In this document: in pieces, positions 1 to 5,769 of the stretch
Numbering within the stretch: the stretch's first letter is position 1
Layout of the letters: every line of letters starts with the position of its first letter
From: Bacteroides sp.
GTDB lineage: Bacteria; Bacteroidota; Bacteroidia; Bacteroidales; Bacteroidaceae
Assembly (NCBI GenBank): GCA_019412865.1
Contig: DXOJ01000538.1
Coordinates: forward strand, 1-5,769
Length of the DNA stretch: 5,769 bases
Reading direction: 5' to 3'
Program-made: the position numbers and the translations under genes
The notes under the pieces: generated by a model
Databases searched by the model: none
What the model was told of the DNA's origin: nothing
Seen by the model: only the letters and a program-made list of their open reading frames with translations

Positions 1-56
1 TAGGACACATGCCTCTCACGCATGTAATACGAGTTCGATTCTCGTACCCACTACCA
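1..56 (+). tRNA. tRNA-Glu (anticodon CTC), 3' part; 5' end outside window
   Basis: This is the 3' part of a tRNA; the acceptor 5' strand and most of the D arm lie left of the window. The anticodon stem pairs CATGC (8-12) with GCATG (20-24) around the seven-base loop CTCTCAC. T at 14 is in position 33 and the anticodon CTC is at 15-17, which reads the Glu codon GAG. A four-base variable loop (25-28) precedes the T arm, where ACGAG (29-33) pairs with CTCGT (41-45) around TTCGATT. The acceptor 3' strand is 46-52, A53 is the discriminator, and the CCA end (54-56) is encoded in the DNA. The Glu identity rests on the anticodon; the acceptor pairing cannot be checked here. Confidence 0.93.
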
Positions 57-67
57 CTTGATTATCA

Positions 68-97
68 GTCTCTTACAAACAAGTAAGAGGCTTTTTT
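68..97 (+). terminator. Intrinsic terminator after tRNA-Glu
   Basis: A nine-pair stem joins 68-76 (GTCTCTTAC) to 83-91 (GTAAGAGGC), with one T-G wobble and a six-base loop (AAACAA). Six T residues (92-97) follow directly. It starts 12 bp after the tRNA CCA end, so it most likely ends the tRNA transcript. There is no T-run on the other side of the stem, so it should not work in the minus direction for the lipoprotein gene. Confidence 0.88.
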
Positions 98-204
98 ATT
101 GCCTTATATCTATATCAAAGTATCGTTTTAGGCGTTATAAATGGGTATTATTAAAAAAAATGGTGCAAATTTTGCGTAAATTTTCATCTCGCATAATTAT
201 CGCG
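98..204. other. A+T-rich non-coding spacer, possible weak minus-strand terminator
   Basis: This spacer lies between the tRNA terminator and the stop codon of the lipoprotein gene and holds no convincing gene. Two features might help end the minus-strand lipoprotein transcript. One is an imperfect palindrome around ATAATTAT at about 190-204, just past the stop codon. The other is the short inverted repeat GCAAA-T-TTTGC (165-175), followed on the minus strand by eight T residues (A153-A160 on the plus strand). Both stems are short and A+T-rich, so neither is a confident intrinsic terminator. Confidence 0.3.
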
Positions 205-942
205 CTATCCCATTAATGGACTCTCTTTTTCTTTATAGATCTCGAAGTAAGATTCCTTATCAATCCTCAACCGGACTCTGTCCTCCCTTTTCTGACCTGC
301 CAGATTCACAAACAGATTGAAATACAGTTGGCTGAAAGAAAGGTTGGAACGGTCATAAGTTATATCGAACGTCCAAGTTCTGCGGAAAGAATCGAACGTA
401 GCATACGATTGTTCACCCCCTTTACACATAAACACTTCCGGGAAAGACGTAGGAGGATAAGGCTGGAATAAGCCGGCTAATTGAGCATAAATATAATCAA
501 TCATCCATTCATCTCCTGTTAAGGTCAATTCTCCTTTTAAACGGAGTTTGATGGCATAACTGGCAGTCACGTCGGGCGAAGTATAAACAGGGACCTGGCT
601 TTCTGCCGGATAGTTGCCGTCTTTATATCCAAGACTCATCGTTAGTTTGGATTGACCGACACCATTAAAACCACTCACCTCCTGATCAGTCAACCGGTTT
701 TTCAGACTAACCATAAATGTCAATTTACCGAGCGTCGGATCACCCGGATATTGCGCGAGCGTGTCCAGTACATAATCTTCGGTATTATAACTACGGGCTA
801 TCAAATCACCCTTTCCAGCCTCCAAAGCCGGACCGCCTCTTTCCACATCCACGTTGCCAACCGGATAATAAATAGCATCATTATCCCTTACACAACCACT
901 AAAACAGAACAGCAACACTGCCAACTTTATTATCTTATTCAT
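205..942 (-). CDS. Small predicted outer-membrane lipoprotein, function unknown
   Basis: Encodes a 245-residue protein if translation starts at the ATG at 942-940; an in-frame TTG three codons upstream is less likely because the ATG gives a clean signal peptide. Residues 1-16 (lysines, then LAVLLFCFSG) form a type II signal peptide ending at Cys17 in the lipobox-like FSGC, so lipidation and envelope anchoring are expected. The residues after the cysteine, VRDND, are acid-rich and loosely resemble the Bacteroidetes signal that sends lipoproteins to the cell surface; surface exposure is inferred. The rest has alternating hydrophobic and polar stretches and many aromatic residues, suggesting a beta-rich fold, with no catalytic motif or domain I recognise. 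It is divergent from the Crp-like gene and has no same-strand partner in the window. It could be a ligand-binding or structural surface protein, but I assign no function. Confidence 0.85.
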   Translation of the reverse strand: MNKIIKLAVLLFCFSGCVRDNDAIYYPVGNVDVERGGPALEAGKGDLIARSYNTEDYVLDTLAQYPGDPTLGKLTFMVSLKNRLTDQEVSGFNGVGQSKLTMSLGYKDGNYPAESQVPVYTSPDVTASYAIKLRLKGELTLTGDEWMIDYIYAQLAGLFQPYPPTSFPEVFMCKGGEQSYATFDSFRRTWTFDITYDRSNLSFSQLYFNLFVNLAGQKREDRVRLRIDKESYFEIYKEKESPLMG

Positions 943-968
943 TATCAACTACATTTTGATTTTGCGGA

Positions 969-976
969 CAAATATA
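969..976 (-). promoter_or_regulatory. Bacteroides-type -7 element for the lipoprotein gene
   Basis: Read on the minus strand, this is TATATTTG, an exact match to the Bacteroides primary sigma-factor -7 consensus TAnnTTTG. It ends 26 bp before the ATG at 942, so transcription would begin about 20 bases upstream of the start codon. No good TTTG -33 element is present at the usual 19-21 bp spacing, so the promoter may be weak or need an activator. Confidence 0.6.
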
Positions 977-1019
977 CATCTTTTTTGTACCACACATGAT
1001 TTATGTCAACCGTTTTTAG

Positions 1020-1027
1020 TATTTTTG
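1020..1027 (+). promoter_or_regulatory. Bacteroides-type -7 element for the Crp-like regulator gene
   Basis: TATTTTTG matches TAnnTTTG. It ends 21 bp before the ATG at 1049, giving a predicted leader of roughly 15 bases. No clear TTTG lies at the expected -33 distance. The element is on the opposite strand from the lipoprotein -7 element, and the two are 43 bp apart, so a regulator bound between them could affect both genes. Confidence 0.5.
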
Positions 1028-1048
1028 CACACACCAAGACAAAAAGAC

Positions 1049-1633
1049 ATGGATACACTATTAAGAGATACCGTAAATGCTGTTGTTAATTCCCGCTTTC
1101 CGGAAATGAGCATAGAAGGAAGACGGCAGATAGAAAACATATTGATCCGTGAAGAATTTCCCAAAGGAGCAATAGCGCTGAATGAAGGAGAAGTAGCTCA
1201 CGAACTCGTTTTTGTTGGCAAAGGTATGCTTAGGCAGTATTATTACAAAAATGGAAAAGACATAACCGAACATTTCTCATACGAAGGCTGCATCGTGATG
1301 TGTATCGAAAGTTTCTTGAAACAAGAACCTACGCGGCTGATAGTGGAAACTCTGGAACCTTCCATCATTTACCTATTCCCCCGTGATATGATACAAAAGT
1401 TAGCAAGAGAAAATTGGGAGATCAATATGTTCTACCAGAAGATACTGGAATACTCCCTAATCGTATCGCAGATTAAAGCAGACTCCTGGCGTTTTGAATC
1501 CGCCCGCGAACGCTATAACCTCCTGCTCGAAACACATCCGGAAATCATCAAACGTGCACCTTTGGCGTACATCGCCTCCTATCTTCTAATGACACCGGAG
1601 ACATTAAGCCGTGTACGTTCCGGTGTTTTATAA
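1049..1633 (+). CDS. Crp/Fnr-family transcriptional regulator, atypical effector site
   Basis: Encodes a 194-residue protein beginning MDTLLRDTVN. The frame is open upstream to 956, but the ATG at 1049 follows the promoter-like TATTTTTG and the A-rich AAAAAGAC, and gives the usual length for this Bacteroidetes group. Residues about 30-110 form the cyclic-nucleotide-binding-type beta-roll (FPKGAIALNEGE, then LVFVGKGMLRQYYYKNGKD). Residues about 115-145 would be the dimer helix. Residues 154-191 (ERYNLLLETHPEI, then YIASYLLMTPETLSRVR) are the winged-helix DNA-binding part characteristic of the family. The phosphate-binding segment of classical cAMP receptors, with its conserved Arg-Ser/Thr-Ala, is not evident: the equivalent stretch is GCIVMCIESFLKQEPT. 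cAMP is thus an unlikely ligand and the true signal is unknown. No iron-sulfur cysteine cluster of the Fnr kind is seen. It may control the divergent lipoprotein gene or itself, which is inference. Confidence 0.9.
   Translation: MDTLLRDTVNAVVNSRFPEMSIEGRRQIENILIREEFPKGAIALNEGEVAHELVFVGKGMLRQYYYKNGKDITEHFSYEGCIVMCIESFLKQEPTRLIVETLEPSIIYLFPRDMIQKLARENWEINMFYQKILEYSLIVSQIKADSWRFESARERYNLLLETHPEIIKRAPLAYIASYLLMTPETLSRVRSGVL
1592..1629 (+). terminator. Possible terminator-like hairpin inside the Crp-like gene 3' end
   Basis: ACACCGGA (1592-1599) is an exact inverted repeat of TCCGGTGT (1619-1626), separated by 19 bases and followed by a short T-run (1626-1629). It lies within the last 14 codons of the Crp-like gene, because the stop codon of the converging araC gene is only 2 bp further on. 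The long loop and short T tract make it a weak candidate, and the repeat could be a coding coincidence. Confidence 0.3.
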
Positions 1634-1635
1634 AT

Positions 1636-2538
1636 TTAGCGGTTTTTCCGGTATTCCTTAGGAGACATACCGGTGTAATGTTTGAAGTATTTTCCAAAGA
1701 AAGACTGGTTTGCAAAATTCAGCCGGTCGGCAATCTCTTGTATATTCATACTTGAAGAATTCAGAAGTGCTTTCGCCTCCAGAATCACCAATTCGTCAAT
1801 CCACTCTCCCACTGTTTTCCCACTGACCTCTTTCACTACTCCCGAAAGATGCTTCGGTGTCAGACATAACTGATCGGCATAGAATTTCACACTGCGTTCA
1901 GACTGGTAGGACTCTACTAAAAACTCATAGAAACGTTCAAAAATATATTCTTTCCGACTTTTATTCTTCACTGTGACAGTATTGGCAGGTACATGGTTAT
2001 TAAGAATATTATACAGTTCGAAAAAGAACCCCTGCATCAATCCCATCACAACCTCTTTACGGTACACCCCCTCCTTATTTCTCAATCTCTTCCTGATAAA
2101 CATATGATATTCCTTCACAACCTCCTGCTCGTGCGAGTGAAGGGCGAGACACGGATAGTCTTTCAGATAGAGAAATAAGGAAAGCACATTCCCGATTTTA
2201 GGCAACACCTCCAACATATTCTTTGACACAGCAAAAAATATTCCCTTAAAATCGGGACTAAAGCACCGCTGTTCAATAATCTGGCTGGGCAACGCTATCA
2301 CCATCAATCCGGGAGACAACTCAAATTCACGCAAACTAATATTAAATGCACCAGTACCTTCCAGGCAAAGCCCTACAGTCAGCACTTCCAGTTTGGTAGG
2401 TCCATTATACAATGATATAACGCTCTCCGTATCGAAAAGTGCTATATCATTATCCATAACATCAATATGGTCGGCATCTATATGTTTGGAATGAACTACC
2501 GAAGAAATACCTATTTTAGGAACACTCTGAATATCCAT
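1636..2538 (-). CDS. AraC-family transcriptional regulator
   Basis: Encodes a 300-residue DNA-binding regulator. The N-terminal ~185 residues form the ligand/dimer region, with a cupin-like beta-rich stretch at about 50-105 (LTVGLCLEGTGAFNISLREFELSPGL) and then helices; it has no receiver domain. The C-terminal AraC/XylS domain covers about 197-298. Its first helix-turn-helix is at 216-242 (FYADQLCLTPKHLSGVVKEVSG). The second is at 265-297 (IQEIADRLNFANQSFFGKYFKHYTGMSPKEYR), with the family's diagnostic F-x-x-x-S-x-F-x-x-x-F-K and G-x-S-P-x-x-Y-R patterns. The ATG at 2538 lies 18 bp from a strong promoter match. The gene is 93 bp downstream of the nucleotidase gene on the same strand, so read-through is possible. 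It converges on the Crp-like gene with a 2-bp gap. Ligand and targets are unknown; it could regulate neighbouring genes or act elsewhere. Confidence 0.93.
   Translation of the reverse strand: MDIQSVPKIGISSVVHSKHIDADHIDVMDNDIALFDTESVISLYNGPTKLEVLTVGLCLEGTGAFNISLREFELSPGLMVIALPSQIIEQRCFSPDFKGIFFAVSKNMLEVLPKIGNVLSLFLYLKDYPCLALHSHEQEVVKEYHMFIRKRLRNKEGVYRKEVVMGLMQGFFFELYNILNNHVPANTVTVKNKSRKEYIFERFYEFLVESYQSERSVKFYADQLCLTPKHLSGVVKEVSGKTVGEWIDELVILEAKALLNSSSMNIQEIADRLNFANQSFFGKYFKHYTGMSPKEYRKNR
1648..1673. repeat. Short inverted repeat at the regulator gene junction
   Basis: CCGGTA (1648-1653) is an exact inverted repeat of TACCGG (1668-1673) around a 14-base loop, inside the last codons of araC. 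It shares the CCGGT core with the inverted repeat at 1592-1626. It has no adjoining T-run in the minus direction. It encodes part of the conserved AraC ending G-M-S-P-K-E-Y-R, so codon constraint may explain it. Confidence 0.25.
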
Positions 2539-2556
2539 ACTCTATCTTTTTTGCGA

Positions 2557-2588
2557 CAAATATACCAGCATTTAATCAGATACACAAG
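2557..2588 (-). promoter_or_regulatory. Bacteroides-type promoter for the AraC regulator gene
   Basis: On the minus strand, CTTG (2588-2585) resembles the -33 element TTTG and is followed after 20 bp by TATATTTG (2564-2557), an exact TAnnTTTG -7 element. Spacing fits the Bacteroides sigma-ABfr promoter. The element ends 18 bp upstream of the ATG at 2538, implying a leader of only about a dozen bases. This is the best promoter in the window and suggests that araC can be expressed apart from the upstream nucleotidase gene. Confidence 0.7.
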
Positions 2589-2631
2589 CCATTCAGGAGT
2601 ATTATCGGACATAATGAACACTTTTGACTAC

Positions 2632-4374
2632 TTATTGAACAGACCGGAATAGATATTCATAATCACGTCTGGCAGCCGGCACTGTCCATTTCTCCGGAAC
2701 AAACTTCCACTGATTCAGGGCTTTGGGGTCCATCTTACCTTTCTTTTCGATATAATTCATCAAATAGAAACGAAGGTCTTTATCCGTAGAGAAAATAATA
2801 CGGTCTTTCAATTTCTCCTGCGGAATACCCGATCCTTTCGTCAACAGTTCTCCACCGCCATTACCACGATAAGAATTTAAGGCCACTTTATATATCTTAT
2901 CCATACGGAAAGGAGAACCGTCGGCCATACTCGTAATCGTAATCTTTTCTCCCTGCGGTTTAGTCACGTCCACCGTATAAATAATGCCGGAAGCCGAGTC
3001 GAAATTAAAACTGAAGTTCCGGAAAGAAGCCCTGTCTTCCGCACCTTCCCGAGGTTTCTCCTTGAACCAGAGCAGATGATCTTCCGGTGACTTCATCCGG
3101 TTCGTCCACATATAATAAGACATCTCCAGAAAATCCTTAATCTCCTTCCCGGACAACGTCATCACGTACAACATATTCTCGTACTTATATAAGTTGAACA
3201 TATCACTGACAAACACATCCCCCTTCTTTATCTCCGCATCAAACGAAAGCGGAGCGGCAAAAGAGATGTCAGCTCCGGTAATGTCGAGCTGTAAGGTATG
3301 TATCAAGTCGATAAAAGCGGAAGGACCGAAGAAAGCAGGACGAGTAGAGATACTCTCGGTAAAAGTTCCGATCTTCTTGGATACAAACTTCTGCACCGCC
3401 TCATATTGCGGAGCAAAATACTTCATGAAATCCTCGCTGATTCCGTAAGTTTCCGTCTCCGTCAACTCCCCCTTGATATCCTTGCTCTGCACCTTTCCAT
3501 CTTTCAATTTCAAGGTCACATCGATATTAGACAATACAATTCCATTGCTGGCCGGATCGATAATCAACACCGAATCTCCGGCCACGTTCATCACCTTCTT
3601 ACATTCGCGGGCATGATCGTGTCCCATCAATACAATATCGAATCCCGGGACATTCTTCGCAACGTTGAGAGAAGCATTCTCATTGTATTTACCCGACATT
3701 TTGAAAGCCTCCTGTCCGGCATGAAACAATCCGATCACTACATCGGGATTCTCTTTTTCATGGATAATCTTCATCCATTTGCGTGCCGTCTCTTCCATAT
3801 CGTCGAAACGCAACCCTTTCCACAGATTTTCAGAAAGCCATGCAGGGATGGCAGGAGTAATCATACCCAATACCACAATCTTCACGCCATCACGTTCCAA
3901 CACCTTATAAGGAGCCAGATGGGGCTTTCCCGTAGACGTATCAATGATGTTGGCACCCAACACAGGGAAGTCACAAGTGCGTATCCAACGGTCGAACACG
4001 GCACGCCCCGTTTCCACATCATGGTTTCCCATATTGCCGGCATCATATTTCATATAATTCATCATTTCCGAACAAAGATGAGGAGACACTGTATCTATAT
4101 AATTATAGTAATAGGCAGTAGGCTGTCCCTGCAAAATATCACCATTATCCAGCAATATCAGATTCTCTTTATACTGTTCGCGCTCCTTCTGCACGAAAGA
4201 ATAAATACGTGCCAGACTCCCCTTCCACTCGTGACGGGTTATAAAATTGTAAGGATAATAATTACCATGTACGTCACTTGTTTCCACAATCTTCAGCTTC
4301 ACTACCTTTTCCTGCGCCGCAACAGACAGTACGAGACAGAAAAGCAAGCCATAAAAAAATCCTATTCGTTTCAT
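2632..4374 (-). CDS. Exported bifunctional metallophosphatase/5'-nucleotidase
   Basis: Encodes a 580-residue exported enzyme of the UshA/CpdB-like 5'-nucleotidase family, which hydrolyses nucleotides (and in some members 2',3'-cyclic nucleotides) outside the cytoplasm. Residues 1-20 are a Sec signal peptide (MKRIGF, hydrophobic core, LSVAA), probably cut before Gln21, with no lipobox, so the product should be periplasmic. The metallophosphatase domain shows all expected two-metal motifs: SDVHG (Asp34, His36), NGD (Asp79), GNHD (Asn117-His118), FHAG (His218) and GHDH (His252, His254). The C-terminal nucleotide-binding domain (about 330-540) contains NLYKYENMLYVMTLSGKEIKDFL (394-416) and SYRGNGGGE (501-509), typical of the substrate pocket. 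Length is normal for the family. The ATG overlaps the kinase stop codon as ATGA, so translation is probably coupled. Cyclic-phosphodiesterase versus nucleotidase preference cannot be decided from sequence. No convincing terminator follows. Confidence 0.95.
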   Translation of the reverse strand: MKRIGFFYGLLFCLVLSVAAQEKVVKLKIVETSDVHGNYYPYNFITRHEWKGSLARIYSFVQKEREQYKENLILLDNGDILQGQPTAYYYNYIDTVSPHLCSEMMNYMKYDAGNMGNHDVETGRAVFDRWIRTCDFPVLGANIIDTSTGKPHLAPYKVLERDGVKIVVLGMITPAIPAWLSENLWKGLRFDDMEETARKWMKIIHEKENPDVVIGLFHAGQEAFKMSGKYNENASLNVAKNVPGFDIVLMGHDHARECKKVMNVAGDSVLIIDPASNGIVLSNIDVTLKLKDGKVQSKDIKGELTETETYGISEDFMKYFAPQYEAVQKFVSKKIGTFTESISTRPAFFGPSAFIDLIHTLQLDITGADISFAAPLSFDAEIKKGDVFVSDMFNLYKYENMLYVMTLSGKEIKDFLEMSYYMWTNRMKSPEDHLLWFKEKPREGAEDRASFRNFSFNFDSASGIIYTVDVTKPQGEKITITSMADGSPFRMDKIYKVALNSYRGNGGGELLTKGSGIPQEKLKDRIIFSTDKDLRFYLMNYIEKKGKMDPKALNQWKFVPEKWTVPAARRDYEYLFRSVQ

Positions 4375-4382
4375 TCTTTTTC
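4371..4382 (-). promoter_or_regulatory. ATGA start/stop overlap and A-rich ribosome-binding region
   Basis: On the minus strand the kinase stop TGA (4373-4371) and the nucleotidase start ATG (4374-4372) share ATGA. The purine-rich GAAAAAGA (4382-4375) just upstream lies inside the last kinase codons and is the likely ribosome-binding region. Such overlaps usually indicate one transcript and translational coupling, and this one supports the choice of nucleotidase start. Confidence 0.8.
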
Positions 4383-5769
4383 TATATTTAGCGGATGCGA
4401 GAATACGAACCGTGCCCCACCGGTATAGTCAGGGTCGATCCATATACTTCCTCTCCATTTATGCACAATCAATTTACAGATAGACAATCCCAATCCGGTT
4501 CCCTGGGCATACTCATTCAATTTTTCAAAACGCTCGAACACAAGTCCCTGTTTTTCTTTCGGGATGCCGCATCCGGTATCCGTTACCGAGAAAATAGCCA
4601 TTTGCTTTTCCTCATTCACAGAAAAGTCCAATGTAATCTTCCCGCCTTTCGTAAATTTGTCAGCATTGGACAGCAGATTAATGATTACCTGTTGCATACG
4701 CTGCACATCCGTCACCATCCGGAAAGTTTCAAAAGAGGTGGAAAACAAGAACTGATTGTCCGACGACTGCCGTGAAAAACTAACAGAGGCAACCACCTGA
4801 CTACACAACTGCACCACATCACATTCCTCCCACGTTAAAGTCACCCGGTTCGCCTCCAGACGTGAAAGATCGAGAATATCATTAATCAGACGAAGCAACA
4901 AATCCGAATTGGTTTTGATAATCTGATAATAAGACTGCTGTTCATCCTCCGTGCTATCGCCCATTGCCAGTACATCCGAGAAGCCGACAATCGAGTTCAA
5001 CGGTGTCCGTATCTCATGACTCATATTGGCAAGGAAAGCACTCTTCAGACGATTAGACTCTTCCGCCCTGTCTTTCGCTACACGCAAATCCTTCTCCGAT
5101 TTCAGAAGCTCGTCTTTCAAACGTTTCGTACGGAAATAATAGAAAAGAGAGATACATAAGCCAAGTACCAGAATCACGAACAAAGCACAAGCAGACCATA
5201 TCTGATAAGTATATTGCTGATAGAACGAAACCGGTTGGTTGACAAGCTGCACTTTAAAAGGCAACACACTCGGGTGCAGCCCCCACTCTTTCACCTTCCG
5301 GCTATCCAATACCGCTTTAGAGCCAATGATCGAAAGATGCTTCCCCGTATCCTCCGGGTGCTGATCCATCCGTACGGACTCCATAGCCATTTCTCCTCCC
5401 ACTTTCCGATAATCGGGCAGCACTCCCCCTATCGCCCAATAGCCAAGGCTCACCGATGAAGGAGTAAAAGCTGGGATGGTAGGAGTAGCCTCCATCATGG
5501 CATACGTCGCATTTCGCATGAAATACCCCTCGTTCATATCCACACGCCACGTTCCCACCAAAATAACCGTATTTTCGGGCAACTGTCTTAATTCCTCAAC
5601 GATGGTATAAATAGAATGTCTCCGGCCGTCCATCAAAATCAAATCCAGATCGGGGAACTTCTTCATTTCTTTTCGTACCAACGATTGCATGGTCACTCCA
5701 CCATAAGTATTGTCCGAGATAAAGGCAATATGTTTCGTTTTCGGATAGAAAGCTTGAATCATGGAGATA
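4371..5769 (-). CDS. Membrane sensor histidine kinase with binding-protein-like sensor, N-terminus cut off
   Basis: The C-terminal 463 residues from an internal Met at 5762 are described here; the frame stays open to the window edge, so the true start lies outside and that Met is probably not the start. Residues 1-187 form an extracytoplasmic region resembling a type I periplasmic binding protein (FYPKTKHIAFISDNTYGG, later VILVGTWR and YRKVGGEMAM). A membrane helix lies at 188-210, followed by a charged helical linker. The HisKA domain has FLANMSHEIRTPLNSIVGF with phosphoacceptor His249. The ATP-binding domain has the N box (NLLSNADKF, Asn366), G1 box (DTGCGIP, 395-401), F box (FERF, 409-412) and G2 box (GTGLGLSI, 421-428), so it looks active. 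The protein ends just after the kinase domain, with no receiver or AraC domain, unlike the hybrid two-component regulators common in Bacteroides. A response regulator must be encoded elsewhere. It is in one operon with the nucleotidase gene; its ligand is unknown. Confidence 0.95.
   Translation of the reverse strand, partial: ISMIQAFYPKTKHIAFISDNTYGGVTMQSLVRKEMKKFPDLDLILMDGRRHSIYTIVEELRQLPENTVILVGTWRVDMNEGYFMRNATYAMMEATPTIPAFTPSSVSLGYWAIGGVLPDYRKVGGEMAMESVRMDQHPEDTGKHLSIIGSKAVLDSRKVKEWGLHPSVLPFKVQLVNQPVSFYQQYTYQIWSACALFVILVLGLCISLFYYFRTKRLKDELLKSEKDLRVAKDRAEESNRLKSAFLANMSHEIRTPLNSIVGFSDVLAMGDSTEDEQQSYYQIIKTNSDLLLRLINDILDLSRLEANRVTLTWEECDVVQLCSQVVASVSFSRQSSDNQFLFSTSFETFRMVTDVQRMQQVIINLLSNADKFTKGGKITLDFSVNEEKQMAIFSVTDTGCGIPKEKQGLVFERFEKLNEYAQGTGLGLSICKLIVHKWRGSIWIDPDYTGGARFVFSHPLNIEKE

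Noticed and set aside
1..97. tRNA 3' end as an integration (att) site for a mobile element
   Set aside because: I saw no integrase gene and no direct repeat of the tRNA 3' end elsewhere in the window, and the next gene is a lipoprotein gene rather than a phage or ICE gene.
652..999. Plus-strand open frame of 115 codons across the lipoprotein gene and intergenic region
   Set aside because: It is antisense to the lipoprotein, has a low-complexity Thr/Ile/His-rich translation, and lacks a promoter or ribosome-binding site.
956..1048. N-terminal extension of the Crp-like protein from an upstream ATG at 956
   Set aside because: The extension would cover the predicted promoter and the divergent gene's promoter, has no family-like sequence, and the ATG at 1049 gives normal family length.
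3298..4428. Long open frame (376 codons) on the plus strand opposite the nucleotidase gene
   Set aside because: It lies antisense to a gene with full signal peptide and catalytic motifs, and its translation is rich in His, Ile and Arg with no recognisable domain. It is a reading-frame shadow.
5317..5550. Second minus-strand frame of 77 codons within the kinase gene
   Set aside because: It overlaps the binding-protein-like region of the kinase in another frame and has no start context or domain.
1..5769. Polysaccharide utilisation locus or defence island
   Set aside because: No SusC/SusD pair, glycoside hydrolase, nuclease-helicase, toxin-antitoxin or CRISPR component is present; an AraC regulator and a sensor kinase alone are not enough.

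Overview
This window looks like chromosomal DNA of a Bacteroidales bacterium, most likely Bacteroides or a close relative. The evidence is the A+T-rich intergenic DNA, three matches to the Bacteroides -7 promoter motif TAnnTTTG, weak A-rich ribosome-binding sites, a small Crp/Fnr-type regulator and a ~300-residue AraC-type regulator of kinds common in that order, and a lipoprotein with acidic residues just after the lipid-bearing cysteine. Species and locus names cannot be assigned from the sequence alone.

Layout. Positions 1-56 are the 3' part of a tRNA-Glu (anticodon CTC), followed by an intrinsic terminator at 68-97 and a short non-coding stretch. A small lipoprotein gene on the minus strand (205-942) and a Crp/Fnr-family regulator gene on the plus strand (1049-1633) are divergent and share a 106-bp intergenic region with a -7-like element for each. 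The Crp-like gene converges on an AraC-family regulator gene (1636-2538, minus) with only 2 bp between the stop codons. Upstream of araC on the minus strand lie a secreted 5'-nucleotidase/cyclic phosphodiesterase gene (2632-4374) and a membrane sensor histidine kinase gene (4371 to beyond the right edge). The last two overlap by 4 bp (ATGA).

How the genes may work together. The kinase has an extracytoplasmic region resembling a periplasmic binding protein, one visible membrane helix and a complete HisKA/HATPase core, but no receiver domain. Its output partner is therefore encoded elsewhere, possibly just outside the window. Its translational overlap with an exported nucleotidase suggests that both act in one envelope process, perhaps sensing and salvaging nucleotides or phosphate; this is inference. 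The AraC regulator lies 93 bp downstream on the same strand but has a good promoter of its own, so it may be transcribed independently, by read-through, or both. The lipoprotein and the Crp-like regulator form a second, divergent unit.

No CRISPR array, insertion sequence, phage gene or clear defence system was seen. The most notable points are the kinase-nucleotidase coupling, the divergent lipoprotein/regulator pair, the nearly touching convergent regulator genes and a shared promoter-to-leader sequence. None amounts to a clearly new system.
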